DNA from: Laburnicola sp. R22_1
Lineage: Eukaryota; Ascomycota; Dothideomycetes; Pleosporales; Didymosphaeriaceae
Length of the DNA stretch: 64,000 nt
Reading direction: 5' to 3'
Assembly: GCA_014281115.1 (NCBI GenBank)
Contig: JACONQ010000014.1
Coordinates: 1,302,001 to 1,366,000 of the forward strand
A program made the position numbers and the translations under genes. The notes under the pieces are model-generated. The model was not told the origin of the DNA. It did not search any database and saw nothing but the letters and a program-made list of their open reading frames with translations. Shown piece after piece: positions 1 to 10,589 of this stretch (positions within the stretch are counted from its first letter, which is position 1; each line of letters opens with the position of its first letter).

Positions 1-418
1 AACGTTTGTTCGAATATGTACAACTAAGCCATTACTAAATGAGGAGAAGAATATAATATAAAGACAAGTACTTTTCTAGCTATGTTGTGTGTGGCTTGCA
101 GCCTGGCAAGTTGCAGATACACTAGTGTAGGTCGTCCAATAACAGATGTCAGACACAGCACGCAGACAGCGACCAGTAGGCGAAGCTCGGGACGACCAAG
201 TCAAAAGACGGCATAGTACGATGCCTTTGCTCGATGGCGCTGGATCCGCTGAGGAGGGTGCGCTGGACGCAGTAGTGCCTTGCATCTAAGGTGTCGTGTA
301 CAAGGTACCGCCTCGCGGTCCGTCCGCGGTAGGGATGCGGGGGTGCGGATTAGGATGCACCCTTTGGCGTCTCTGACTTGACACTGACTACATACTTTTG
401 TGCTTGACGCTGGCTAGC
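1..418. other. No gene seen; ordinary-composition flank
   Basis: I see no supported gene here. Open frames in this stretch are short, lack recognisable domains and have no neighbouring splice structure. The stretch leads into the GCA-rich repeat. Confidence 0.5.
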
Positions 419-718
419 TCTGTGCTGCAGCAGCAGGAGCGGCAGCACTAGCGGCGGGAGCAGCAGCACTAGCAGCAAGAGCAGTAGCACTAGCAGCAGG
501 GGCAGTAGCACTAGCAGTAGGGGCAGCAGCAGTAGGGGCAGTAGTAGTAGCAACAGGGGCAGCAGTAGCAACAGCAGGGGCACTAGCAGCAGCAGGGGCA
601 CCAGTAGCAGTAGAGGCACTAGCAGCAGCAGGGGCACTAGCAGCAGCAGGGGCACTAGCAACAGCAGAGGCACCAGTAGCAGTAGAGGCAGCAGGGGCAC
701 CAGCAGCAGGAGCAGCTG
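419..718. repeat. Degenerate GCA-rich minisatellite
   Basis: About 300 bp are built from triplets of GCA/GTA/GGG/CTA in a loose 15-21 bp higher-order unit (for example GGGGCACTAGCAGCAGCA repeated with variants). On the plus strand it would read Ala/Val/Gly-rich, on the minus strand Leu/Pro-rich. Neither has a plausible start, a domain or flanking exons, so I call it a repeat rather than a gene. It stops at the 12-bp target duplication of the retroposon that follows. Confidence 0.75.
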
Positions 719-730
719 CAGGTTACTGGT

Positions 731-1615
731 AGGTCTTCGATGCAGACCCGTTGAGTACTTTGTTGAGTTTTACGCAGTGCACAGTTTAAAGTTAATAATT
801 ATCTTAATTGTTTAGGCTCCCTCTACTAGTAGTCTAGCATATCTTAAACCCACCTTTTATTCCACGCGTAGATCTTTGCCTTAACACCTCTCTCCTTATT
901 ATTAAGCTTGCAGTCCTTATCTTTCTTAATAATAGTAGTAAGGGCAGCCTTTTGCCTCTAGATATACGCGTAATTAATACTTTAGTATTAATTACCTACT
1001 ATCCTTATAAGAGACGCCTTAAGTAAGAGGAGTTAAACTTATAGGTTCGCTCTACTAAGATTTTAAGGTGTAGCTCTAGCAGCTAAAGGGCCTAAGTACT
1101 AGTAATACTATATACCTTTACCCTTTTGCTTATAATCTAACTTCTTTTAGTATAGTAGTTATTAAAGTAAGGAAGTTAAAAGATATAGGTTTAAGAGTTA
1201 CTTATACTACTATAGTATATTAATAGAGCTATAATAGTTTTATTAATAGGAGGGATTAAGGTTGCTATATTAGTTGTAGATTGCCTTTATAGTAGGTTAT
1301 AATAAGAATATAAAATAGAGGCACTAGCTTTTATCCTACTTCTCTTATTACCACCCTTTAATAGGCTATCTTGCCGCCTTTTAAAGCTCTATAATTAAAT
1401 AGTAACTCTAAGGTTACTATCTTATAGTTCGCTATTATATAATCCACCCTTATAATTATTATGTTATTCTTTAGCTCCCTACTATAGCTAATCCTAATTG
1501 CGCCTTTTTTTTACGTACTTTAGCTATTAAACCTTAGTTATACTTACTATTAAGTCTTATAATCTGTAAAAGGTTAGGTCGACTATAAACTGATATGAAT
1601 GAATGAATGAATAAA
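731..1615 (+). mobile_element. Small retroposon, long form, 12-bp target duplication
   Basis: The element lies between two perfect copies of CAGGTTACTGGT (719-730 and 1616-1627). It starts AGGTCTTCGATGCA and ends in a (GAAT)n tail followed by AAA. The same two termini bound a shorter copy at 47182-47402 on the other strand, also with a perfect 12-bp duplication. A non-LTR (LINE- or SINE-like) mode fits the tail and the duplication length. The interior (about 800-1500) is AT-rich and RIP-mutated: sites that are C or G in the short copy are T or A here. No coding frame is recognisable. Confidence 0.8.
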
Positions 1616-1627
1616 CAGGTTACTGGT

Positions 1628-3098
1628 GGTCTAAGCACCACGAGCCGAAATCTGGCTTAGCTCAAGCCTTGTCCACCACGCCTAGAAAATGATATAAAAT
1701 GACAGGTCAGCCCTTCCTAGAGAGAGAAGTCCAATTCTCATATACAGTACTTTCCTTCACGTCAGTTATTAATATCTTTTCCCTGAAGAAGAAGCCTACA
1801 TCTACGGACAGCCAGAGAGCACAGCCTCACCAAATTTTTCAACGTTACACAAGGCCACAGCCGAGATCATGCCAGCTTTATCACGTGAGTCCCAGCCTGC
1901 CCAGATACTCCTACTGTACACTTCATTCTCACAAACTGTTCAGTCAACGGCCCGCTTTCCGCTATTGCGGCCCACGCGTATCCACGAGCATCTATAAATG
2001 AGTCAGACGACGATTTAGCTGGCAACGAATTCGGAACTGGAAATTATCACCAACCTTCAGATATTGAAGAGTTGATGACGTTGATGCTGAAGTCTTGGGC
2101 AATAAATGCAAAATCCCAATCCGGTTCCGTCCTCCTAAAGAGTGCCCTGTCGCCACAGAACCCGTCGCGGCAAGAGCCTGAGCGTGAAAGCGAGCGGGCT
2201 TCAACTTGACACAAATGCCATACTTGTGCCTGTAAAAATGGTGGACAAGTCGCTCCAAATATTTAGAATATTCGGCTACGTTGTCCTCTGCTTCTGGAAG
2301 CCATCTGCGGAGTGAGGTGAACGGAGGAGGATTCTGTCGAGCCACGAGAAGTGCTACCACTATACCAAATTTGGACGACCCCTCGAGGGACCGTCAAAAA
2401 ATGGTATAATTAGCGTACGAACAACACTGTTTGGGACTAGTAGGCCACCACAGGGAACGCCACCCGGACGGCGCGATAGTGGAAGGATGCTTCTCGTCGC
2501 CCAAACATCCACCATTGTCTGCCACGGAGACATGGCTGGATCTATTGGAAGTTCGCACGGCTCGGTTCGTCACTGCAACCGCTGCCGCTTGACGGTCTCC
2601 GCTTGGGGCATTGCCAATCGGCGGGTCCAGACACGATTGAGTGGTTTCCCCAAATGGTAGCTATAATTGAGCCTGACTATTGATAGGTGAACTGCGTACT
2701 AAGAAGGAATTGATGGGTTTCACCGCTACATACGAGATGCAGGGGATACTGCACGGCTCCTTAGTTGTCGGTTCCCGGTTTCGTATCTGCATAAGCGCTC
2801 GGTGGCAACGAAAGTGCTAGAAAAAAAATTTATAGACTGTGTTTTTGTATAGGATTGGCCTTGAGGATGCGCTCTGCTAGCGAAACGCCGACATAACAGT
2901 AAAACACCGAGTTCGTACGTCTTGGCAAAGTTGTACGCTTATAAGGTGCGCCAGGTCAACCGTGTATCGCCAGGCATCCTATTGTACTGTATAATGGCGG
3001 GTGGCGGATGTGATAATATGTGTACGTGTGGGTGTGGGTAAGTACCGTACAGCGCACCCAGGAGGGGTTAAAATGATTGTTACATTGTTTCAACGCAG
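1628..3098. other. Intergenic, no supported gene
   Basis: I see nothing firm. An open frame at 1992-2360 (minus) has no recognised domain or splice support. At 2994-3037 a short Cys-rich frame ends at a good GTAAGT donor just before the membrane exon at 3099, but its phase does not fit that exon. Confidence 0.45.
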
Positions 3099-3215
3099 AC
3101 CTTTGTCTTCGGTACCTTGGCTACGCTTCTCGGAGTCGGCTCATTAATGTTGGCCTTGATGCAGTTTCGGAGAATGAAGAGACGTAGCAGTTATGTGTAC
3201 GAGCTGGCGGCTTGA
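3099..3215 (+). pseudogene. Micro-membrane-protein family, locus A (lone C-terminal exon)
   Basis: A 38-codon exon follows a CAG acceptor at 3096-3098 and ends in TGA at 3213-3215. It encodes FGTLATLLG, one hydrophobic helix, a basic stretch (QFRRMKRR) and the tail VYELAA. The same order and wording recur at 4729-4874 and at 44253-44461, so the reading frame is supported by conservation. A first exon could not be placed: the upstream GTAAGT donor at 3038 leaves phase 2, whereas this exon needs phase 0. It is either a gene with an exon I missed or a decayed copy. Expected role: single-pass membrane protein with a cytosolic basic tail (inference); function unknown. Confidence 0.5.
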
Positions 3216-4653
3216 TGGAAGCGCCGGCGGTCCATAGTTCTCGCATAGCGTTGACCAGTTGAATGTAAAACCAGTTCATGACAGAAAGGCTACCTAGCGC
3301 GAATCTTCGAACTGCTCAGTTTCTTCGGAAGATGGTTGTTAGGGTGTTTTGTATATATTTTCAAGCCCTTTTGAAATCCCGATAACACGCGCGTGTACAT
3401 TATCATAGAAAGATACATACAGACGCTACAAATAAAACCAGGCTCTTATATTTACAAATGCACACGCAAAAACTACGAAAGCAGAAATTCACATTATTGC
3501 GTTGACAAGAATTCCCAAGTCTGCCTATAAATGGATATGAAAGAATGAATGAAGAGTCGTGTGTGACGCTGGCAGCCCAGCCCGGTCGACTGCTCTCACC
3601 ACCCTACGTAGCTCGCCCGCCCGCCCAGCCAGCGAGCCCATGGGTATTCACACCCCAGCAAGCGATCACTGGGCCCACACTCAGCCGGTCTCCCGCCGCC
3701 GCTCCTGCTGCCGCTACAAGGATACAAGGTCTCAGCCTTGTGCAGTGCTTCGGCAGGTTCAATCTCACACATGTTTCCATTACAAGGATCGTCGGTCAGA
3801 GAGTCGGAACCGCACCCATCGCACATGACATAAGGTAATATTTCCCAGGAGTATTATTAACTTGGTCGCTTAAGACTGTGCGCGGATTTTGATCTGTGTC
3901 GCGTCGAGCGCCGCCTCTGTCGCTTCCCGACTTTGATCCAACAAAACATCTCAACACCTAATGCAGTCCTTGTCCATGACCATGAAAAGAATTCATATGA
4001 TCACGTATAAGTAGTTCTGTCCATGTCCCTGAAAATTGGAGCGCAAGCTTCCAGATGTTATTTTAGCTATACATACTATTTCTCACTAGGAGGACACCTA
4101 CAGGACATATCCCTACACGTTATTGAACTGGTTAGAAATTGCTAGCGTACTTGAAAGTCCGAATTGCTTTGAGCGACTTATCACATGACTGACCAGATCA
4201 GCGGTGCGCAGGCACGATTCCTTGTGCCAAGCTGGCGGTGGACGTCATTCGGGACCCTGCAACGGGTTGTCTTTCAGACACGAGACGCAGGCGCCGTGTG
4301 CCATGGATTGTCGGGTCAGTTGAGTAAATCCGACGCTGGCCAATGACTCTTAGCCAACAACCTCAGTTATGCTAGGATTACGACTAGCACAGCTCTGCTT
4401 GACCAATTATACCTAAGTGAAGCAAGACACTTCGTATACCAAGAGGTGAGCATAGCCTACCCGCTTCCGGCGGCGGTGGCCTCCCGCCTCCACGTCTGAT
4501 ACCGAGGATGCTCATTTCAAGCGCAGATCTGCACATATAAACTCAGTAAATCCACACTCAACTCCTCCAAATCCCAACATTCAAATTCCACCCAAAGTAC
4601 ACAAAATACCCCACCGCGAACAAGTCCCTCAATAAAATCCTCCTCCAACCACC
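3216..4653. other. Intergenic, no supported gene
   Basis: Several overlapping short frames lie at 3545-3840, but none has domain or splice support. A GAATGAATGAA-like tail at about 3527-3549 resembles the 3' end of the small retroposon, but no matching 5' end or target duplication was found. The rest shows nothing I recognise. Confidence 0.45.
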
Positions 4654-4874
4654 ATGCCCGCCTTGGCACCCGGTACACCCACCACGCGCACCCTCCCGCG
4701 TCAACTGCTGACTTACCATCCCCCGCAGACCAAACCACCTCAGAACCCAACGACTCCACCCCAAACTTCATCTTCGGCATGCTAGCAACCTTCATCGGTA
4801 TCAGCGCCCTCCTCCTCGCATTCCTCCAATTACGCAGAACGGGACGCATGCGTGTGTATGAAATGGCAGGGTAG
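4654..4874 (+). CDS. Micro-membrane protein, family locus B (two exons, 54 aa)
   Basis: Exons are 4654-4672 and 4729-4874, with a 56-nt intron (GTACAC...GCTGAC...CGCAG) in phase 1. The start ATG sits in a good context (CCACCATGCC) with an in-frame TAA upstream. The 54-aa product begins MPALAPDQTT, then has FGMLATFIGISALLLAFLQ as the single membrane helix, a basic RRTGRMR and the ending VYEMAG. Gene structure (tiny first exon beginning Met-Pro, phase-1 intron, membrane exon) matches locus C at 44.3 kb. No signal peptide is visible, so a tail-anchored or type III single-pass topology is possible (inference). I do not recognise a named family; function unknown. Conservation between loci is the main evidence that it is real. 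Confidence 0.65.
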
Positions 4875-5297
4875 TAAATAAAGGTAAAAAAGATGGAGTT
4901 TGGATATAAGAGAATGATTTTGTAGTCGGCGTTTTGCGGGGCTGGGAGAGTAAGGAAGGTCGGGATTGTTTTCGGGGTGTAGATGCTTGGGTGGGCGTTC
5001 TGGGCTGTTGGCTGGAGGATATGATGTGATAAGACATGATGATGTACGTTAGGATACGCAAGAAAAAAATAAACAGATAGGATGAATAGAGATAGCAGAC
5101 ACTGTCACAAGACTAACTCAAGCAAGAAAGCAAGTTAGACTGTATCTACCACTCCCATGTCTATCAGTCACAACATATATCGCAACACTGACGTACCGAC
5201 ACCAAAAACGCCATTACCTCCCTTAACGCCACGCTAATGTCCAAAACCAGCTGACATCTTTTTTGTTACTCGTGCTCAGCTTGTCCATCGATAGCTT
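4875..5297. other. Intergenic, no supported gene
   Basis: This is the shared 3' side of locus B and the convergent transcription factor gene. Open frames on the minus strand are low-complexity and without domains. Confidence 0.5.
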
Positions 5298-7477
5298 TTA
5301 CGCCCAATTGATATCCGCCATAGCCGTCCTCAATACCTCGGTCCGCGTTTTTTGCATCTCGGGGGCGCTGACCCGCTCTAAGATGTCCAAACATTGCTTC
5401 GCGTCTTCTCTTGCGCTGATTAGGAGGGGGTCATTTGCAGGGCTCATGCCGTGGTCTTCGGGCGAGAGGGGGTGTTCTTGGGCGCCGAGGATGCGGGCCA
5501 TGAGAAGCTGCGAAAGTTAGACACTTGCCAAAGCGAATCTTTTTAGTTGTAGTACTCACCGCTTCCTCGAAAGCACGGTGTTGGAAAACCCACCACACGC
5601 CGGCATCCACGCGCAAGTGCTCCCAGAAATGGAAGAACGAGAGGAGTGCCATGCGCGCTGCTTCAAGCGCACCCCGAATATCGCAGGCCACGCCGCCGGC
5701 CTCGTTCTCGTCCGCCTGGATGATCATAACGCAATGCCAGAAATTACTACGTAGGAAGAGGTTCTGGCGTAGCAGACGTGGATTCGTTTCCGCTAGTTCG
5801 CGGATCGCAGCGTCGTCTGACGTGGTTAGTAAGTGAGGAAAAGAACTCAGCAGCTGGTGGAACTCGTTGACAAGTCCCACTTTTTCAGCCGGCGACTTGG
5901 TAAGCGGGCCCAGTGAGCGCGGCGTGCATATGGTGCGCTGGACAAGATTCGCCATGTGCCACATGGATCGGATGTATCTTCGATCCGAAAGCTCGTAGAC
6001 GGGAAATAGGTCAGTCACTTGAGCGATATTACTGATACTCATGGGATTGACTGAGGCGCCATTGGATGATCCATTCGGCATGGTGTCTCCAAGCTCATCA
6101 GTAAGAGACTCGACTCGCACATCCGAGAAATTGGCGGTTGGTGGTAACTTGAGGAGAACGGTCAGGAATGTATCTTGGAAGAGAACTGCCTGCCACAGCT
6201 TTCTCCGTTGCTGCTTGTCACTAAGCGAGCATCGTGGGACATGGATGTCCGGATCTCGGTGAAGGCCTATGGCGTAGGACTGTCGCATAAGGACGCCACC
6301 GAAAGCCCATGCATCCGAGGCGTGGTTGTCGTTCATGAGAAAGTAGCAAATCAACACCATTGCTTGGAGAGTCCGCACAGACGTTCTACTCAGATACGAA
6401 GATAATCGCAGCGCCTGCTGAGAGGCGGAGATGTAGAATTCAGCAATCTCCGAGCGTTTGTGGACCGTCGTAGAATCGATGAACTGTGTAGCCATTGCAT
6501 ACACAACGAAATGGAGAGCGACTAGTACTGGATCGGCAGCCAGCTTCTCTGCATGTGGGAGAGACCAGAAGCGCTCATAGTCAGCGTAGAAGTTGCGACG
6601 ATGCACCATGGGATAGACGGGGTCGACGGTATCGAAGTACTTGGCTACCAGGGCGTCGGCCTGCTCCTTGCCTGGTAAGATGCCTATGACCTCGGCGAGC
6701 CCTCCCCCGCTGGTCCAGTAGTTGGCGAAGGGATGCTCGGAGCCGAGGCCAAAGTAGGGGGAAGCCGAGTGATTTGAATAGGGGATATTGGAGAGCAGGA
6801 AAGGCGAAGAGCCCGTCGAAGACAGCGACACACTGCGATACTGGATCTTTGACGTGCCGGTGGGAGCGACCGGGCTGGGAACCTGTGCATCTGTCAACTC
6901 CAGGGATCTCGCCAGATGAGATAAGCTTCCGGAGTGGCTACAAACGAAACGCTTTAGGCGAAACGTTGAGAGGAGAGTGCGCGGGAATAAGGAATGTTAC
7001 CTGAATTGGTACCGTGTGGGTTACAACGCCAAGGGCTGGCAAAGGTTTCGTGCTCCCTCTCTTTGCGCGGGAGGCTTGACGCGTGGGGCCGGCTCCGCTA
7101 TGGATCAGTTAGCATCGCTGTTCACCACGCCATCGAGCCACGCGGCACGAGACGAGCCCTTACTCTGTAGACGCGATCAGATTGGCGACCTCCGAGTACT
7201 TGCAGTCGGTGCTGCGCTTGGAGCAGGCGATGCAGCGGGGCCTGTTACGATCACACTGCAGAACAGAACAGAACGTCAGCCAACGCCCTCCCCACCACGG
7301 CAACATCGCGCAAGAAGCATAGAATCAATGCGCATCGCATGCGCTCAGGCTCACCTTCGTCTTGCGCTCGACACACTCCTCGCAGCTCAGCGTGGGTTTG
7401 TTGCGCTTCTGCTTCTTCCTGACCGGCGCGGGGGAAGCGCCTTGCATCTCCAGCTTAAGGACAGGCTCCGAGTCCAT
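5298..7477 (-). CDS. Zn2Cys6 fungal transcription factor with fungal-specific TF domain
   Basis: This is a five-exon gene: 7477-7355, 7255-7164, 7097 to about 7001, about 6897-5560 and 5507-5298; predicted length about 619 aa. Exon 1 and 2 together encode a binuclear zinc cluster, C32-x2-C35-x6-C42-x6-C49-x2-C52-x6-C59, preceded by a basic KKQKRNK. Exon 4 carries the fungal_trans region (YFDTVDPVYPMVHRRNF, later QSYAIGLHRDPD and a helical tail). Introns of 99, 66 and 52 nt are well placed (branch GCTAAC in the second). The start ATG at 7477 follows an in-frame TGA. The junction between exon 3 and exon 4 (7000 to about 6880) is uncertain: acceptors after 6898 or 6883 keep frame. A nuclear DNA-binding regulator is expected; the target genes cannot be inferred. 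It is the last convincing gene before the AT-rich island. Confidence 0.85.
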
Positions 7478-8015
7478 GGCATCGAGGCGCGTCGCTAGCC
7501 GTGACTTAAGGCTTGTGCATCACGAGTGAGGGGAGCCACAGACGTGGGACGGTCGGGAATAATGATGAGAAAGCGACAAGAGCTGCCCGGGGCTTCGGAC
7601 AGAGGCCCTGGCGCTTGGCCCAGACCTCCCCCGCAGCCGAGGTACGTAGCCACTGTAGCCGCCTTTTTCAGCTACTCGGTGCGACATGGCTCAAAGACAG
7701 CAACGTCCATATTATAGCATGCGCAAGGGAAGAAAGAATGCGCGTGACATGGCTGAAAGCGAGGGCAGGGACAGCAACTGATGAGAAGGAACTCGAAGCC
7801 AGGATGCGAGCATGATGGCATGACACAACACAACCTGGCAATGACAACACAGAAGAAGGCAGGTAATAATGAAGGGCCCAAAGGCTATTGAACCAGTCAA
7901 TTGATAGTGATGAGACATGTCCACATCCAACCACATACACATGTCCAACAACCAAGTACCATCCAAGACACAGCCTTGGAACCATCCACCAGACCCTCCA
8001 ACCTTCCATCATGAT
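7478..8015. other. Upstream region of the transcription factor gene
   Basis: About 540 bp upstream of the zinc-cluster gene. No gene is supported. The sequence becomes CCATC/CCA-rich towards the minisatellite at 8016. Confidence 0.45.
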
Positions 8016-8093
8016 CAACCATCCACCAAGATCAGACCATTCAACCATCCACCAAGATCAGTCCATTCAACCATCCACCAAGATCAGTCCATT
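8016..8093. repeat. 26-bp minisatellite, three units
   Basis: Three consecutive 26-bp units (8016-8041, 8042-8067, 8068-8093) start CAACCATCCACCAAGATCAG. Units two and three are identical; the first differs by one base (A for T). Partial CCATCCACCA units lie just upstream. Confidence 0.85.
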
Positions 8094-8364
8094 CATACTC
8101 TTCCACCTCTTGACCAACCAAAATCCAAGCGCAAGGGACCCTGTGGCCTTGAACCACTCCCTGTACCAAAGTCGCAATCCATGATGTTCAAATCGATCGA
8201 GCTAACTGCTACACCAATCCGCAGATTGGGAGCAGCCAGGAGAAGTGTCGTCGCCTGTCCGGTGCCGTGTTTTTCACACTAAGGGTCGAGAAGCGGTTGT
8301 GGCGATGCGACGTTGTTTGTGGCGAACGTGTTGATGTTGTTGTCGTGATGGTGAGGTGGCTCAC

Positions 8365-8582
8365 GAGTTGAGGTGATGTTGACATGACATGAGTTGAGAT
8401 GATGTCGACATGCCATGAGCGAGTCAAGGTGATGTTGACATGAGTGGGTGCCGACATGCCATGAGTGAGTCAAGGTGATGTTGACATGAGTGAGTCAAGG
8501 TGGATGTCGACATGTCATGAGTGAGTTGACATGATGTTGACATGACATGAGTGAGTCAAAGTAATGTCGACATGTTGAGTGA
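8365..8582. repeat. Degenerate 30-35 bp minisatellite built on GATGTYGACATG
   Basis: Repeated blocks contain GATGTTGACATG or GATGTCGACATG followed by CATGAGTGAGTCAAGGT, with variable spacing. At least six blocks are visible between 8370 and 8580. Open frames across it are low complexity, and I see no gene. Confidence 0.8.
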
Positions 8583-10585
8583 GGAGCTAAACTCCAAAGC
8601 GAGCCAAGACATGGCTCAAGAGTGGTCAGTGCTCAAGGCACATATGAAGTTGTAGTCGGACAACAAGTCATATGGTAGGAGGTAGGAAGAAGAGAACGAA
8701 AGCCATGCTGAGACTTTGAACGAACAAGTACTTGAACTTGAAGTCAATAGGCCAGATCGAGTTGTGGAGAGTGGACGAGAGAGCCGGGGGGTCAGGATAT
8801 TTATATGGTGGGGGCACGCGCTAGTGGCACTAGCGTCTCGCTTAGCAGGTACCCCATCCTGGATAGGCTTAGCGTTGTGATCTGGGGACAGGTGTCACGT
8901 GGTATGATCTGGCCCCGGGGAGCGGTTCGCGCCTCCTTCACTTGCAAACGGTTTTTCTAGAACTTCCGCACTACGTCAGAGATTCTATGGCGTCATGCGG
9001 TTACTTTTGAGCTTAGGAAAGCTGTGGCCGCGGCGATGTGAACGAATTTGCGGCGAGTCAGGATGTGACTGGTCAAGCTGCGCAACACAGTGTGACTGTG
9101 CAGTTTCAAACTTATTACTGTGAGGAGGCTGCAAGCCGACACATGAGCTGACTGTCTCTTTGAATAGCACCGTCATATGAGGCGAGGAAGAGGACTCGTT
9201 CTCTGCCACATCGTCGCCCCAGCACCTTGCCCAGGTGGTGATCGCGCAACGTGCGGCCACCCTGGTCTGTAGAACTCAGCCTCTGCCACATTGGACCTCG
9301 TACTACGCCACTAGTGGGTAGTTCGTGCTTGCAGCACCTGCCTGAATGCACCCCGGGGCCTTGGGCAGTCATGTCGAAACCGCTTCTTGGGCGTCGAAGC
9401 AGCCGGGCGCATCACTCTTTCAGCTTACCAAAAAGCTGGCACGATGCGCTAGCTCTTCATAATGTAGGGATATTGATTGGACAAGCACTGATAAGTCAAT
9501 TCATCGGTGCTAAACAAGTACAAACGCCGGGAACTCTGCAGCTTGGAAGGACAGCGAACCCCAGATCGCTCGAACAAGTCATTCTGATTATCCACAAGCT
9601 CCCCATTGATGACTCCAACTCCATGGTAAATCTGAAAGACGCCTCCTCAGGCGACGACACCTGATCGCATGTTGCTTGTCAATAGGTGCGATCGGCTGTG
9701 CCGTGGCGGAGTCGGTGACACTGCTCCGCGCCGTAGTCGCTAGGATATAGCCAATACCGATCCTGCTTGTCCTTCGACTCAATACCCTCTGGTCATCCTA
9801 GGCACTCATCCTTCTTATATGCATTACGTCTCCACTATCATAGAGATCTTTCATCGCAGACTCCGCCAGCTCCTCACTAAGGTTGTCGTAGAAACACTCG
9901 CGGTTTTTACCGTGGGCAATGCGATATAGTTTCGTTTTGTCCTGGCTAAGGAAGTAGACCACTGCGCGGACTTTCTGAAAAGCTGGATTCAATTTAAACC
10001 CTACTCCAACCCCGTGACCCCCGGGGGCATGGTGACCGTACTTCTCTGTTTTCAGGTCAGTTTAGACATCTTGATGTGGAAGTGGACGGACCCTTGATAT
10101 TTTTTACCAGCTGTTTCCCGGAGTCTGAAGAGATACACGGTGCTCTGAGGTGACTCAGGTCAAATTCTTTGAAATTGAATTCAGACATGGTATGACGCGA
10201 CTGTTGCTCGATTTGTAGATGCTGACTGAGTATATGAAAGTTTGGAACACCTCGTCGCTGAAAACAGTATAGCTCGTCAATAGCAGATAGGAAACAAGAG
10301 GATCCCAAACGCACAAAAGGTAGTTGAGGAAGCATGGAGGGCAACGTCGGTAGAAGGCCCTTCAATACCGAGGGAAGAACCGCGCCAACAGTTGGTGGGT
10401 CCGCGCTTACGACAAACCACTCATGTCGACACATGCAAGCCGCTTTTCGGGCAGAGCTGCAGACCAACTCAGAATCAAGCTGTCACAGTTCGCCAACTCA
10501 GTACATGCATTACAGAAAATCCACCTAGTTGGATGCACTATAAGCTCAAAATTTTACTGGGAAAGAGCACTGTTGAGTCTCTTAA
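8583..10585. other. Intergenic flank of the AT-rich island, no firm gene
   Basis: Base composition is normal until about 10540. Two minus-strand open frames, 9798-9992 (64 aa) and the end of 10057-10467, could be pieces of a small gene, but I recognise no domain and cannot connect them by a convincing intron. No RNA gene was seen. The region may hold a decayed gene. Confidence 0.4.
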
Positions 10586-10589
10586 CTAC

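Noticed and set aside
350..700. Leu/Pro-rich 116-residue open frame on the minus strand
   Set aside because: It is the translation of a triplet-biased minisatellite; no start context, domain or splice support.
2994..3037. Short Cys-rich frame (MAGGGCDNMCTCGCG) resembling a metallothionein start, followed by a GTAAGT donor
   Set aside because: Splicing it to the next acceptor gives the wrong phase for the conserved membrane exon and a stop after about 30 residues.
3527..3549. Possible third 3' end of the small retroposon (GAATGAATGAA-like tail)
   Set aside because: No matching 5' end and no target duplication; tail similarity alone is too weak.
9798..9992. 64-aa minus-strand open frame as a lectin-like fragment
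   Set aside because: I could not identify a real domain repeat or join it to neighbouring frames.
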